Assembly (NCBI RefSeq): GCF_000961885.1
Contig: NZ_JZKH01000036.1
Location: 11,044-75,043 of the forward strand
Source of the DNA: Streptomyces rubellomurinus
GTDB lineage: Bacteria > Actinomycetota > Actinomycetes > Streptomycetales > Streptomycetaceae
Length of the DNA: 64,000 nt
Direction of reading: 5' to 3'
This document shows, piece by piece, positions 14,777 to 22,787 of this stretch; the stretch's first letter is position 1, and every line of letters starts with the position of its first letter. The notes beneath the pieces are model-generated. The model saw only the letters and a list, made by a program, of their open reading frames with translations, did no database searches and had not been told where the DNA came from. The translations under genes and the position numbers were made by a program.

Positions 14777-15606
14777 GTGGACTCCTGCCGGGTGACCCCG
14801 CCGCGGTGATCGGCGGCGAGGCCACCCCTCGGGCCCTGTGCGTGCTGGCGCCGAACCCGTCGCCGATGACGCTGGACGGCACCAACACCTGGCTGCTCTC
14901 CGAGCCCGGCTCGGACCTCGCGGCGGTGATCGACCCGGGCCCGCTGCACGAGGGCCACCTGCGCCGGGTGATCGAGCTCGCGGAGGAGCGGGGCAAGCGG
15001 ATCGCGCTGACCCTGCTCACCCACGGCCACGCCGACCACTCCGAGGGTGCGGCCCGCTTCGCCGAGCTGACGGGCACCGAGGTGCGCGCGCTGGACCCGG
15101 CGCACCGGCTGGGCTCCGAGGGGCTGGTCGGCGGCCAGCGCCTGGACGTCGGCGGCCTCGACCTGCGGGTGGTGGCCACCCCCGGCCACACCTCCGACTC
15201 GCTGACCTTCCACCTGCCGGACGACGGCGCGGTCCTCACCGGGGACACCGTGCTCGGCCGCGGCACCACGATGGTCGCCCACCCGGACGGCCGGCTCGGC
15301 GACTACCTGGACTCGCTGCGCCACCTGCACACGATGGCCTCCCAGCACGGCGTGCGGACGGTGCTGCCCGGCCACGGGCCGGTGCTGGCGGACGCGCTCG
15401 GCGCCGTCGACTACTACCTGGCCCACCGGGCCGCCCGGCTCGCCCAGGTGGAGACCGCCGTCGAGGCGGGCTGCCGGACGGTCGCCGAGGTGGTGGCCCG
15501 GGTCTACGCGGACGTGGACCGGACGCTCTGGCCGGCCGCCGAGCTGTCGGTGCGGGCCCAGCTGGACTACCTGCGGGAGCACGGGCTGATCCCGGAGCAG
15601 GACTGA
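14773..15606 (+). CDS. MBL-fold metallo-hydrolase (LACTB2/RNase Z-like)
   Basis: A 277-residue metallo-beta-lactamase fold hydrolase with T-H-G-H-A-D-H (HxHxDH zinc motif, about residues 85-91), T-P-G-H-T-S-D-S, the bridging aspartate in L-T-G-D-T-V-L-G and a C-terminal P-G-H-G-P. The C-terminal about 60 residues form a winged-helix-like tail, as in LACTB2-type proteins that act as endoribonucleases or thioesterases; which applies here is not evident. GAGG lies 7 nt before the ATG. M. tuberculosis Rv3677c has the same position next to crp. It is convergent with crp. Confidence 0.92.
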   Translation: MSGLLPGDPAAVIGGEATPRALCVLAPNPSPMTLDGTNTWLLSEPGSDLAAVIDPGPLHEGHLRRVIELAEERGKRIALTLLTHGHADHSEGAARFAELTGTEVRALDPAHRLGSEGLVGGQRLDVGGLDLRVVATPGHTSDSLTFHLPDDGAVLTGDTVLGRGTTMVAHPDGRLGDYLDSLRHLHTMASQHGVRTVLPGHGPVLADALGAVDYYLAHRAARLAQVETAVEAGCRTVAEVVARVYADVDRTLWPAAELSVRAQLDYLREHGLIPEQD

Positions 15607-15629
15607 ACCCGGCCCCGACGCGCGAACGC

Positions 15630-15662
15630 CGAAGGGCCCGTCCGACGCGGACGGGCCCTTCG
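15630..15662. terminator. Bidirectional terminator between MBL hydrolase and crp
   Basis: A perfect 15-bp stem (15630-15644 with 15648-15662) with a 3-nt loop; it serves both convergent genes. Confidence 0.88.
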
Positions 15663-15691
15663 CGGTGTTCGGAGCGCCGGCGCTCAGGGCG

Positions 15692-16366
15692 TCAGCGCGA
15701 GCGGCGGGACAGCCGCTCGACGTCGAGCAGGACCACCGCGCGGGCCTCCAGCTTCAGCCAGCCGCGGCCGGCGAAGTCGGCGAGCGCCTTGTTGACCGTC
15801 TCGCGGGAGGCGCCGACCAGCTGGGCCAGCTCCTCCTGGGTGAGGTCGTGCGCGACGTGGATGCCCTCCTCGGACTGCACGCCGAAGCGGCGGGAGAGGT
15901 CCAACAGGGCCTTGGCGACGCGGCCGGGTACGTCGGAGAAGACCAGGTCGGACATCACGTCGTTGGTCCGGCGCAGGCGGCGGGCGATGGCCCGGAGCAG
16001 CGCGATGGAGACCTCGGGGCGGGCGTGCAGCCAGGGCTGCAGGTCGCCGTGGCCCAGGCCCAGCAGCTTGACCTCGGTCAGCGCGCTCGCGGTGGCGGTG
16101 CGCGGGCCCGGGTCGAACAGCGACAGCTCGCCGATCATCTCGCTGGGGCCGAGCACGGCGAGCATGTTCTCGCGGCCGTCCGGCGAGGCGCGGTGCAGCT
16201 TGACCTTGCCCTCGGCGACGACGTACAGGCGGTCGCCCGGGTCGCCCTCGTGGAACAGCGACTCCCCACGGGCGAGGGTGACCTCGGTCATGGAAGCGCG
16301 CAGCTCGCCGGCCTGTTCGTCGTCGAGTGCCGCGAAGAGTGCGGCGCGCCGCAGAACGTCGTCCAC
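15692..16366 (-). CDS. crp: Crp/FNR-family transcriptional regulator
   Basis: A 224-residue Crp orthologue. The N-terminal cyclic-nucleotide domain includes the phosphate-binding cassette G-E-L-S-L-F-D-P-G-P-R-T-A-T-A-S-A, then a long dimerisation helix. The C-terminal winged helix is L-T-Q-E-E-L-A-Q-L-V-G-A-S-R-E-T-V-N-K-A-L, whose second helix reads DNA. It is nearly identical over recalled stretches to S. coelicolor Crp (SCO3571), a cAMP receptor that governs germination, primary metabolism and antibiotic precursor supply. The GTG start has AGGAGG with 6-nt spacing. A GTG-N8-CAC palindrome 58 bp upstream suggests autoregulation. Confidence 0.95.
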   Translation of the reverse strand: MDDVLRRAALFAALDDEQAGELRASMTEVTLARGESLFHEGDPGDRLYVVAEGKVKLHRASPDGRENMLAVLGPSEMIGELSLFDPGPRTATASALTEVKLLGLGHGDLQPWLHARPEVSIALLRAIARRLRRTNDVMSDLVFSDVPGRVAKALLDLSRRFGVQSEEGIHVAHDLTQEELAQLVGASRETVNKALADFAGRGWLKLEARAVVLLDVERLSRRSR

Positions 16367-16423
16367 GTGCTTCCTCCTTCTCGGCCGTCCGGCGGGTGGG
16401 CCGTCCGGCGCAAGTTCCGTTCA

Positions 16424-16437
16424 GTGTTCTGCATCAC
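16424..16437. promoter_or_regulatory. Crp-like binding site upstream of crp
   Basis: GTGATGCAGAACAC on the minus strand has the GTG-N8-CAC architecture, one base from GTGA-N6-TCAC. It lies between the probable promoter and the crp start, a position suited to autorepression. Confidence 0.4.
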
Positions 16438-16640
16438 CAAGCATGGCGCATGTCGCTCCGATCATATGAGGAGGGGGTGTGTCGAGGTGTGCTGCGCGGG
16501 GCCATTCGTACCGGCGGGTCACCGCGCGGGCGTCCGGCGACCCGCCGCGGCTCGCACGCCCGCTCGCTCCCGTCGAACGGCGGATCGTCCGCCGCCGTAC
16601 GGATCGTGCGGCCGCCGTCCGGGCAGGTCCGCCGCCGTAC

Positions 16641-16700
16641 GGGCCGGTCGGCCGCTGCCCGGGCCGGTCGGCCGCTGCCCGGGCCGGTCGGCCCCGGGGA
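16641..16700. repeat. 20-bp tandem repeats
   Basis: The unit GGGCCGGTCGGCCGCTGCCC occurs exactly at 16641-16660 and 16661-16680, then partly at 16681-16694. Each unit is internally self-complementary (GGCCGG/CCGGCC-like), so transcripts would fold stably. It could act as a terminator for upstream transcription from either side. Confidence 0.8.
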
Positions 16701-16721
16701 GGGACGACCGGCCCGCGGGGG

Positions 16722-17339
16722 TCAGCCGGTGAAGCCCAGCCCGGCGAGCGCCTGGTCGATCTTGGCGCGGTGGGCGGCCTCCCAGTCGTCGAGCGTCTCG
16801 GCGGCCTCCTTGGCCAGCTTCGCCCGGGCCGCGGCCAGCGTCTCGGCCCGGCGGGCGGCGGGCACCACCACGACGCCCTCCTCGTCCGCGACCACGATGT
16901 CGCCGGCCGCCACCGCCACGCCGCCGCAGCGGGCGACGGCGCCGTGCGTGCCCAGGGCCTGCTTCGCGCCGGGGATCGGGATCACGCCGCGGGCGAAGAC
17001 CGGGAAGCCCAGCTCGCGGACCTCGCCGAGGTCCCGGATCAGGCCGTCCGCGACGAAGGCGGCCACGCCGCGGCGCTGCGCCACGGCGCAGACGTTGCCG
17101 CCGGCCAGCGCGTAGTCGAGGTCCCCGGACTCGACGACGATCACCGAACCGGGCTCGGCCCGGTAGATGGCCGCGTGCAGCATCAGGTTGTCGCCGGGCG
17201 GGCACTGCACGGTGAAGGCCGGGCCGGCCACCCGGGGCCCGCCCGCCCACAGCGGGCGGATGCCGATGTCCATCACCTGCGCGCGGCCCAGGACGTCGGC
17301 CAGGGTGGTGGTCGGAATGTCCTTGAAGTCCTCGTCCAT
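16722..17339 (-). CDS. RraA-like / HMG-CHA aldolase family protein
   Basis: A 205-residue protein of the RraA superfamily: start D-I-P-T-T-T-L-A-D-V-L-G, then A-G-P-A-F-T-V, the G-D-N-L-M-L-H-A-A-I loop and A-F-V-A-D-G-L-I-R-D, which carries the substrate-binding Arg and metal-binding Asp of the fold. Members include the RNase E inhibitor RraA, 4-hydroxy-4-methyl-2-oxoglutarate aldolases and unassigned enzymes. The R-D pair favours an aldolase-competent centre. The C-terminal extension W-E-A-A-H-R-A-K-I is common in actinobacterial members. ATG at 17339 was chosen with AGAGGGGG about 11 nt upstream. GATC-rich palindromes lie just upstream. Confidence 0.85.
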   Translation of the reverse strand: MDEDFKDIPTTTLADVLGRAQVMDIGIRPLWAGGPRVAGPAFTVQCPPGDNLMLHAAIYRAEPGSVIVVESGDLDYALAGGNVCAVAQRRGVAAFVADGLIRDLGEVRELGFPVFARGVIPIPGAKQALGTHGAVARCGGVAVAAGDIVVADEEGVVVVPAARRAETLAAARAKLAKEAAETLDDWEAAHRAKIDQALAGLGFTG

Positions 17340-17356
17340 GGCGGTGTGTTCCCCCT

Positions 17357-17385
17357 CTGATCGGATCAGGTCTGATCGCCTGATC
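17357..17385. promoter_or_regulatory. CTGATC repeat cluster before the rraA-like gene
   Basis: CTGATC-G-GATCAG (17357-17369) is a perfect 13-bp palindrome. It is followed by two more TGATC elements at about 17373 and 17381, spaced 8 bp. It lies 18-46 bp upstream of the start and is a candidate operator for a dimeric repressor such as a GntR or TetR protein. Confidence 0.45.
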
Positions 17386-17471
17386 GACTGCGAAGAGTAG
17401 GACACGTCAGGAGCAGGTCAGGAGACGGTCCGGCGCATCCGGCCTTCCGGTGCTTCCCATGCTCGCTGCCC

Positions 17472-18260
17472 TCAGGCGAAGAACTTCAGCAGCTCCGGCG
17501 CGATCGCCTCGGCCGCCACTTCGTGGGTCTGGTCGGCGAGCGTCCGGTACTCGGCGCCCGGCACGGCCGCCGCGACCGCCCGGGCCGGCGCCCGCAGCAG
17601 CTCCGGGCTGGCCCCGCCGTCCAGCACCAGGGTCGGCACGGCGACCCCGGCCAGGAGCTCCACCGGGACGGCCGCACCGGCCTGCTCGCCCAGCGCCGCC
17701 GCGTCGTACGCGAGGGTCGGCGCGACCGCCTCGAAGGCCGGCCACACCGGGGAGTTGCGCATCCCGTCCAGCATCGGCCGGGGCAGTCCGACGAAGGTCA
17801 TGAAGGCCGCGACGGCGTCCCCGCGCCGGCCTTCGGCGAGCGCCGCCGTCAGCTCGTCGACGTACCCGTCGAATCGTGCGCCCTGCCCGTCCTCGGTGCT
17901 GAACGGCGGCTCGTAGACGGCGAGCCGGTCGATCGCGACGCCCGCGGCGGCGGCCCGCAGGGCGAGCGCGGCACCGGACGAGAAGGCGACCACGCGGGCC
18001 GAACCGCCGGCCGCGGCGATCACGGCGGCCAGGTCCTCGATCTCGCGCGACACCGCGAACGGCGCGGTGTCGCCGCTGGCGCCGCGGCCGCGCCGGTCGT
18101 ACGTCCACACGGTGTGGTGGGCCGCGAGCTGCTCGGCGATCGCCGCGCCCGGGCCGAAGTTCCGGTGGCAGAGCGCGCCGTCGACGAGGACGACCGCCGG
18201 GCCGGAGCCGGTGACGGTGCAGGCGAGGGTGGTGCCGTCGGCGGAGACCACGGTGTTCAT
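17472..18260 (-). CDS. Alpha/beta hydrolase
   Basis: A 262-residue alpha/beta hydrolase. The strand-loop G-S-G-P-A-V-V-L-V-D-G-A gives an atypical oxyanion segment (D-G instead of H-G), Y-D-R-R-G-R-G-A-S-G is conserved, and the nucleophile elbow is V-V-A-F-S-S-G-A-A (serine present, first Gly replaced by Ala). D-Q-T-H-E-V supplies the catalytic His near the C-terminus. Substrate unknown; cytosolic. ATG at 18260 was chosen over 18293 because AAGGAA lies 7 nt upstream. It shares a 302-bp divergent region with nth. Confidence 0.88.
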   Translation of the reverse strand: MNTVVSADGTTLACTVTGSGPAVVLVDGALCHRNFGPGAAIAEQLAAHHTVWTYDRRGRGASGDTAPFAVSREIEDLAAVIAAAGGSARVVAFSSGAALALRAAAAGVAIDRLAVYEPPFSTEDGQGARFDGYVDELTAALAEGRRGDAVAAFMTFVGLPRPMLDGMRNSPVWPAFEAVAPTLAYDAAALGEQAGAAVPVELLAGVAVPTLVLDGGASPELLRAPARAVAAAVPGAEYRTLADQTHEVAAEAIAPELLKFFA

Positions 18261-18516
18261 GGGGGCGTTCCTTCTGTCGTGCGAGCCGGTCATGGGGGTA
18301 GACCGGGACTCGGCGCGGAACTCATCGGTCCCGCGCGAAATTTTTTCCGCAGACTTCAGGACTCCGGGACCTCGGGACCTCAGGACTTCGCGGACTTTCG
18401 CGGACTACGGACGGCCCGCGGCGCCGGACGACCCCGCCTCCGGCGCCGGCCCGTCCACCGAAGGGGCGCGGCGGGCGGCATGCACGTGCAGGTCGGGCAC
18501 ATCCGTTCGAGGAGCC

Positions 18517-18530
18517 GTGAAACCGGTCAC
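18517..18530 (+). promoter_or_regulatory. Crp-like binding site in the nth promoter
   Basis: GTGAAACCGGTCAC is a perfect GTGA-N6-TCAC palindrome. Its centre lies 39.5 bp upstream of the presumed transcription start (18563), close to the -41.5 position of class II Crp sites, and it overlaps the -35 region. Confidence 0.5.
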
Positions 18531-18550
18531 GTGCGGAGAGTCGATCGGCG

Positions 18551-18562
18551 TAGCCTTCGTGC
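18551..18562 (+). promoter_or_regulatory. Leaderless -10 box of nth
   Basis: TAGCCT at 18551-18556 lies 6 nt before the ATG at 18563; no ribosome site is present. Confidence 0.55.
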
Positions 18563-19441
18563 ATGGCAGAGAGCAAGGTCCGGAAGGCCGCGGCGCCGGG
18601 GCCGGCCGTGAAGAAGGCGGCGGTGAAGCCGAGGAAGCCGGAGTCCCACCTGGCGATGGTGCGGCGGGCCCGGCGGATCAACCGCGAGCTGGCCGAGCTG
18701 TACCCGTACGCGCACCCCGAGCTGGACTTCGAGAACCCGTTCCAACTGCTGGTGGCCACCGTGCTGTCGGCGCAGACCACCGACCTGCGGGTGAACCAGA
18801 CCACCCCGGCGCTGTTCGCCAAGTACCCGACGCCGGAGGACATGGCGGCGGCGAACCCGGAGGAGCTGGAGGAGGTCATCCGGCCGACCGGCTTCTTCCG
18901 GAACAAGGCGAAGTCGCTGATCGGCCTGTCGATCGCGCTGCGCGACGAGTTCGGCGGCGAAGTCCCGGGCCGGCTGGCCGACTTGGTGACGCTGCCCGGC
19001 GTCGGCCGGAAGACCGCCAACGTCGTCCTCGGCAACGCCTTCGGCGTCCCCGGGATCACCGTGGACACCCACTTCGGGCGGCTGGCCCGCCGGTTCGGCT
19101 GGACGGCCGAGGACGATCCGGTGAAGGTCGAGGCGGCCGTCGCCGAGATCTTCCCGAAGTCCGAGTGGACGATGCTCTCGCACCGCGTGGTCTTCCACGG
19201 CCGCCGGATCTGCCACTCCCAGAAGCCCGCCTGCGGGGCCTGCCCGATCGCCCCGCTCTGCCCGGCCTACGGGGAGGGCGAGACCGATCCGGAGAAGGCC
19301 CGCAAGCTGCTCAAGTACGAGATGGGCGGCCAGCCGGGCCAGCGGCTGAAGCCGCCCGCGGACTTCCCCGGCGAGGCCGCCGCCCGGGCCGACGCGGTCG
19401 CCCACCGGGGGCGGGTCGCGGACCTGGCGGTGGAGGAGTGA
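18563..19441 (+). CDS. nth: Endonuclease III (DNA glycosylase/AP lyase)
   Basis: A 292-residue base-excision repair enzyme for oxidised pyrimidines. The helix-hairpin-helix L-P-G-V-G-R-K-T-A carries the catalytic lysine, V-D-T-H-F-G-R the catalytic aspartate, and [17 protein letters not shown] the [4Fe-4S] loop (C-x6-C-x2-C-x5-C). It is longer than E. coli Nth (211 aa) because of a basic Lys/Ala-rich N-terminal tail of about 30 residues and a C-terminal extension of about 50, as in other streptomycetes. Leaderless ATG. The Crp-like site at its promoter and the nearby crp gene suggest cAMP-linked control. Confidence 0.95.
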   Translation: MAESKVRKAAAPGPAVKKAAVKPRKPESHLAMVRRARRINRELAELYPYAHPELDFENPFQLLVATVLSAQTTDLRVNQTTPALFAKYPTPEDMAAANPEELEEVIRPTGFFRNKAKSLIGLSIALRDEFGGEVPGRLADLVTLPGVGRKTANVVLGNAFGVPGITVDTHFGRLARRFGWTAEDDPVKVEAAVAEIFPKSEWTMLSHRVVFHGRRICHSQKPACGACPIAPLCPAYGEGETDPEKARKLLKYEMGGQPGQRLKPPADFPGEAAARADAVAHRGRVADLAVEE

Positions 19442-19514
19442 GCGCGGTGGGCGGGAGAACGGTCGGGAGGCGTGCGTGCCGGTCGTCGGCAGCGGGGCGG
19501 AGCGAGGTGGGCGG

Positions 19515-20249
19515 ATGACCGTGCGGGGTGTCGAGCGGGACGGCCTGCCGGGCTGGCTGGAGCCGGTCCGGGAGGCGGCGGAGCGGGTGCTGCCGGAGCA
19601 GCTGAGCCGCTTCCTGCCGCCGGCCGAGGGCGGCCGGGCGGCCGCGGTGCTGATGCTGTTCGGCGAGGGCCCGCAGGGGCCGGACCTGCTGCTGATCGAG
19701 CGGGCCCGTTCGCTGCGCTCGCACGCCGGGCAGCCGTCCTTCCCCGGCGGTGCGCTGGACCCGGAGGACGGCGATCCGGCCGGCCCTGGCCCGGTCGCGG
19801 CGGCGCTGCGCGAGGCCTGGGAGGAGACCGGGCTGGATCCGGCGGGGGTGCAGGTGTTCGCCGAGCTGCCCCGGCTGTACATCCCGGTGAGCGGCTTCGT
19901 GGTGACCCCGGTGCTGGGCTGGTGGCGCGAGGAGTCGCCGGTGCGGCCGGTGGACCTGGGGGAGACCGGCGCGGTGTTCCGGGTGCCGATCACGGACCTG
20001 GCGGACCCGGCGAACCGGGTGCGGCTGCGGCACCCGTCCGGGCACGTCGGGCCGGCCTTCGCGGTCGCCGGGCGGCTGGTGTGGGGCTTCACGGCCGGGG
20101 TGATCGACCGGGTGCTGCACCACAGCGGCCTGGAGCTGCCCTGGGACCGCTCCAGGGTCGTCGACCTCTCCGACGAGGCGCTGGCCCTGGTGCAGGGCGA
20201 CCTCGACCACTCCCGCGCACTGCTGGGCGGCGACTCCGCCGGTTCGTGA
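19515..20249 (+). CDS. CoA pyrophosphatase-type Nudix hydrolase
   Basis: A 244-residue Nudix protein with the CoA-pyrophosphatase signature L-R-S-H-A-G-Q-P-S-F-P-G-G before the Nudix box, and R-E-A-W-E-E-T-G-L-D as the metal-binding helix. Family members hydrolyse CoA or oxidised CoA to phosphopantetheine and 3',5'-ADP. An in-frame GTG at 19476 with GGGAGG 5 nt upstream would add 13 residues and cannot be excluded; 19515 was preferred because relatives begin near the G-L-P-G-W-L segment. It lies between nth and marP on the same strand, as in mycobacteria. Confidence 0.9.
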   Translation: MTVRGVERDGLPGWLEPVREAAERVLPEQLSRFLPPAEGGRAAAVLMLFGEGPQGPDLLLIERARSLRSHAGQPSFPGGALDPEDGDPAGPGPVAAALREAWEETGLDPAGVQVFAELPRLYIPVSGFVVTPVLGWWREESPVRPVDLGETGAVFRVPITDLADPANRVRLRHPSGHVGPAFAVAGRLVWGFTAGVIDRVLHHSGLELPWDRSRVVDLSDEALALVQGDLDHSRALLGGDSAGS

Positions 20250-20295
20250 CCGGTGGGCGGCGCGGCGGGGGCGCCGGGCGTGGGAGGGTGTCGGA

Positions 20296-21480
20296 GTGAA
20301 CGTCCTGGATGTGCTGCTGATCGCCGCTGCCGTGGGATTCGCCGTGTCCGGCTACCGGCAGGGCTTCGTCGTCGGGGTCCTGTCGCTGATCGGCTTCCTC
20401 GGCGGCGGCCTGCTGGCCGTCCAACTGCTGCCGCTGCTGCTCGACCACCTCAGCCCGGGCACCACCGCCTCGGTGGTGGCCGTCGTGGTGGTGATCGTCT
20501 TCGCCGCGGTCGGCCAGGCGATCACCGCGCACTACGGCTGGAAGCTGCGCGGCCACATCGAGCGCCGCCCGGCCCGGGTGCTGGACGCGACCGGCGGCGC
20601 CGCGGTGAACGTGCTCTCGATGCTGCTGGTGGCCTGGCTGATCGGGTCCGCCCTCGCCGGGACGTCACTGCCGACGGTCTCCAAGCAGGTCCGCTCCTCG
20701 AAGATCCTGGCGGGCGTCCAGGACGCGCTGCCGGGCGACGCCCCGAACTGGTTCTCGGACTTCTCCAAGGTGCTCGCCCGCAACGGCTTCCCGCAGGTCT
20801 TCAACCCCTTCGAGCACGAGCCGATCACCCAGGTCGACACCCCGGACCCGGCGCTGGCCGACAGCGCGGCGGTCGCGAAGGCCCGGCTGAGCCTGGTCAA
20901 GGTGGTCGGCACCGCGACCTCCTGCGGCAAGACGCTGGAGGGCAGCGGCTTCGTGTTCGCGCCGCACCGGGTGATGACCAACGCCCACGTGGTCGGCGGG
21001 GTCGACGAGCCGACCGTGCAGATCGGTGGCGTCGGCCAGCTGTACGACGCCACCGTGGTCCGCTACGACTGGCAGCGCGACATCGCCGTCCTGGACGTGC
21101 CCAAGCTGAACGCGCCGGCGCTGACCTTCGCGGGCGAGGCGAAGACCAACGACAGCGCGATCGTCGCGGGCTTCCCGGAGAACGGCGCGTTCAACGTCCA
21201 GCCCGCCCGCATCCGCGGCCGCATCCAGGCCAACGGCCCGGACATCTACCACCGGGGCCAGGTGGTGCGCGACGTCTACTCGGTGCGCTCGGTGGTCCGC
21301 CAGGGCAACAGCGGCGGCCCGCTGCTCACCCCGGACGGCCAGGTGTACGGCGTGGTGTTCGCCAAGTCGCTGGACAGCGCCGACACCGGGTACGTGCTGA
21401 CCGCCGCCGAGGTGCGGGACGACGTCGAGAAGGGCGGCGGCGCGACCGCCCGGGTCGACACCCAGGGCTGCGCGCTCTGA
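20296..21480 (+). CDS. marP: MarP-like membrane serine protease (CvpA-trypsin fusion)
   Basis: A 394-residue protein. Residues about 1-125 form four membrane helices of the CvpA/colicin V production type. After a linker comes an extracytoplasmic chymotrypsin-like domain with catalytic H231 (T-N-A-H-V-V), D262 (Q-R-D-I-A-V-L-D) and S339 (Q-G-N-S-G-G-P-L). C193 and the penultimate-region cysteine could form a disulfide. The M. tuberculosis orthologue (Rv3671c) protects intrabacterial pH under acid and cleaves the peptidoglycan hydrolase RipA. The GTG start has GGGAGG 8 nt upstream. It follows the CoA-type Nudix gene by 46 bp and is probably in one operon with it. Confidence 0.92.
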   Translation: MNVLDVLLIAAAVGFAVSGYRQGFVVGVLSLIGFLGGGLLAVQLLPLLLDHLSPGTTASVVAVVVVIVFAAVGQAITAHYGWKLRGHIERRPARVLDATGGAAVNVLSMLLVAWLIGSALAGTSLPTVSKQVRSSKILAGVQDALPGDAPNWFSDFSKVLARNGFPQVFNPFEHEPITQVDTPDPALADSAAVAKARLSLVKVVGTATSCGKTLEGSGFVFAPHRVMTNAHVVGGVDEPTVQIGGVGQLYDATVVRYDWQRDIAVLDVPKLNAPALTFAGEAKTNDSAIVAGFPENGAFNVQPARIRGRIQANGPDIYHRGQVVRDVYSVRSVVRQGNSGGPLLTPDGQVYGVVFAKSLDSADTGYVLTAAEVRDDVEKGGGATARVDTQGCAL

Positions 21481-21628
21481 CCGCCCCTCGCGGCGTTCAG
21501 CAGGCGTTTCTGACGGCGCGGGATCCGTCGTACCGTCAGTCCATCCTGATAGCCTCGGCCGCGCTCACCCGTTCGGCTCAACCGGGCGCCGTCCCGGAGT
21601 GAGTCGACGGGGAGGTCGTGGCAGTCCG

Positions 21629-22330
21629 ATGATGGGTCACTCGCACGCGGTGAGCGGGGCGATGCTGTACGCGGCATCCGCGCCGTTCCTGCCCCCGCTG
21701 CTGCTGCACACCACGCTGCAGCCGGCGGACATACTGATGGGCACGGTGCTGTGCGCGGGCGCGGCCCTGCTGCCGGACCTCGACCACCACGACGGCTCGA
21801 TCGCCAACTTCCTGGGCCCGGTCTCCAAGGCGCTCTGCCGCTTCGTGGCCTGGGCCTCCGGCGGGCACCGGCACGCCACCCACTCGCTGCTGTTCGTTGC
21901 GCTGATGGGCGGCGGCACCTGGGCCGGTGTCACCTACCTGGGGCGCAACTTCACCCTCGCGCTGACGTTCTTCCTGCTGGCCCTCGCGATCCGGGCGCTG
22001 CGGCTCTGCCCGCCGAGCAACGGCCCGGAGGCGTGGATCACCGTGATCGGCCTGTCCGCGCTCGGGACCTTCGGCATGAACACCTGGATGCCCAACTCGC
22101 CCGGCTGGCTGCCGTACGCGGTGGCGCTGGGCACGCTGGCGCACCTGCTGGGCGACTGCCTGACCAAGAAGGGCGCGCCGCTGCTGTGGCCGCACAAGGA
22201 GCGCTACGAGATCGTGCTGATCAAGCGCAGCGGCAACAACGTCGAGACCAAGGTGCTGGTGCCGATCATGTCGGTGGCGACCTTCGTCCTGCTGTGGTTC
22301 ACGGCGCTGTCGCCGACGATCGTCAACTGA
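21629..22330 (+). CDS. Membrane-bound metal-dependent hydrolase-like protein (YdjM/DUF457)
   Basis: A 233-residue integral membrane protein of the YdjM/DUF457 family. M-G-H-S-H-A near the N-terminus, L-L-P-D-L-D-H-H-D-G-S-I-A and R-H-A-T-H-S-L are the conserved His/Asp clusters at the ends of membrane helices, and L-L-G-D-C-L-T-K-K-G-A-P is the third. E. coli YdjM is SOS-induced, but the biochemical activity of the family is unproven. GGGGAGG lies 13 nt before the ATG at 21629; a second ATG follows directly. A hairpin just after the stop terminates it. Confidence 0.88.
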   Translation: MMGHSHAVSGAMLYAASAPFLPPLLLHTTLQPADILMGTVLCAGAALLPDLDHHDGSIANFLGPVSKALCRFVAWASGGHRHATHSLLFVALMGGGTWAGVTYLGRNFTLALTFFLLALAIRALRLCPPSNGPEAWITVIGLSALGTFGMNTWMPNSPGWLPYAVALGTLAHLLGDCLTKKGAPLLWPHKERYEIVLIKRSGNNVETKVLVPIMSVATFVLLWFTALSPTIVN

Positions 22331-22356
22331 CGGCTCGGCGTTCAGCCGAACGGAGA

Positions 22357-22387
22357 TGCGGCGCGAGGCCTCAGGTCTCGCGCCGCA
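22357..22387. terminator. Terminator hairpin after the DUF457 gene
   Basis: A perfect 11-bp stem (22357-22367 with 22377-22387) and 9-nt loop. It overlaps the last codons of the small minus-strand gene at 22371. Confidence 0.75.
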
Positions 22388-22580
22388 GTCGTGCGCCCAC
22401 CCACCGGGCGCGCCGGCCCAGGATGCGCGGGATGCCGAGCTGCCGCCGCTCCGCGCGCTGACGGTGCTCGACGCCGTCGAAGCCGAGGTCCTCCGCCCGG
22501 TCGGGGCGGTGCGCGGAGCGCTGGGGGCTGTTGTGGCGTCGGCCGCGCGGGGCGCCGCCGCGATCGGGCATCCAGGTCAT
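22371..22580 (-). CDS. Small basic protein (69 aa), unrecognised
   Basis: A minus-strand frame of 69 codons from ATG 22580 (an in-frame ATG at 22571 is an alternative). G/C occupies over 90% of third positions, as in the neighbouring real genes, and the product is Arg-rich (about 25%) with His and Gln and no membrane segment. No domain is recognised; it could bind nucleic acid. An AGGGG lies about 13 nt upstream, a weak ribosome site. It is convergent with the DUF457 gene, and its stop region overlaps that gene's terminator. Confidence 0.55.
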   Translation of the reverse strand: MTWMPDRGGAPRGRRHNSPQRSAHRPDRAEDLGFDGVEHRQRAERRQLGIPRILGRRARWVGARLRRET

Positions 22581-22787
22581 ACCGGAATGGATGCCCCTGG
22601 GCCGGTCGGGGTAACCGTGCGGGTGCCGTCGAGATTGGCCTATGCGGTTGTCATATGAGCACGGATTGACGGGAGTTGAGGGCGAAGGGCGCTCACGGGG
22701 CACGCCCTTCGCGGGTCACGCCTCGCGCGCGTCATGCCTTGCGCGGGTCGGTCCTCGCGGCGGGTCCGCGCGGTGGGTCCTCGCCGC

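Larger units (their letters stand above)
16367..16721. other. crp upstream region and rraA-like 3' flank
   Basis: This 355-bp gene-free stretch holds the crp 5' region (a TATGAT box on the minus strand near 16475, a Crp-like site at 16424-16437) and GC-rich tandem repeats at 16641-16700 just after the rraA-like stop codon. No small ORF with a ribosome site was found. Confidence 0.55.
18261..18562. other. Divergent intergenic region, hydrolase / nth
   Basis: A 302-bp gene-free stretch. It has short imperfect direct repeats (GGACCTC, and GCGGACT twice, 18365-18405), a Crp-like palindrome at 18517-18530 and the leaderless nth -10 box at 18551. No additional ORF was recognised. Confidence 0.6.
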
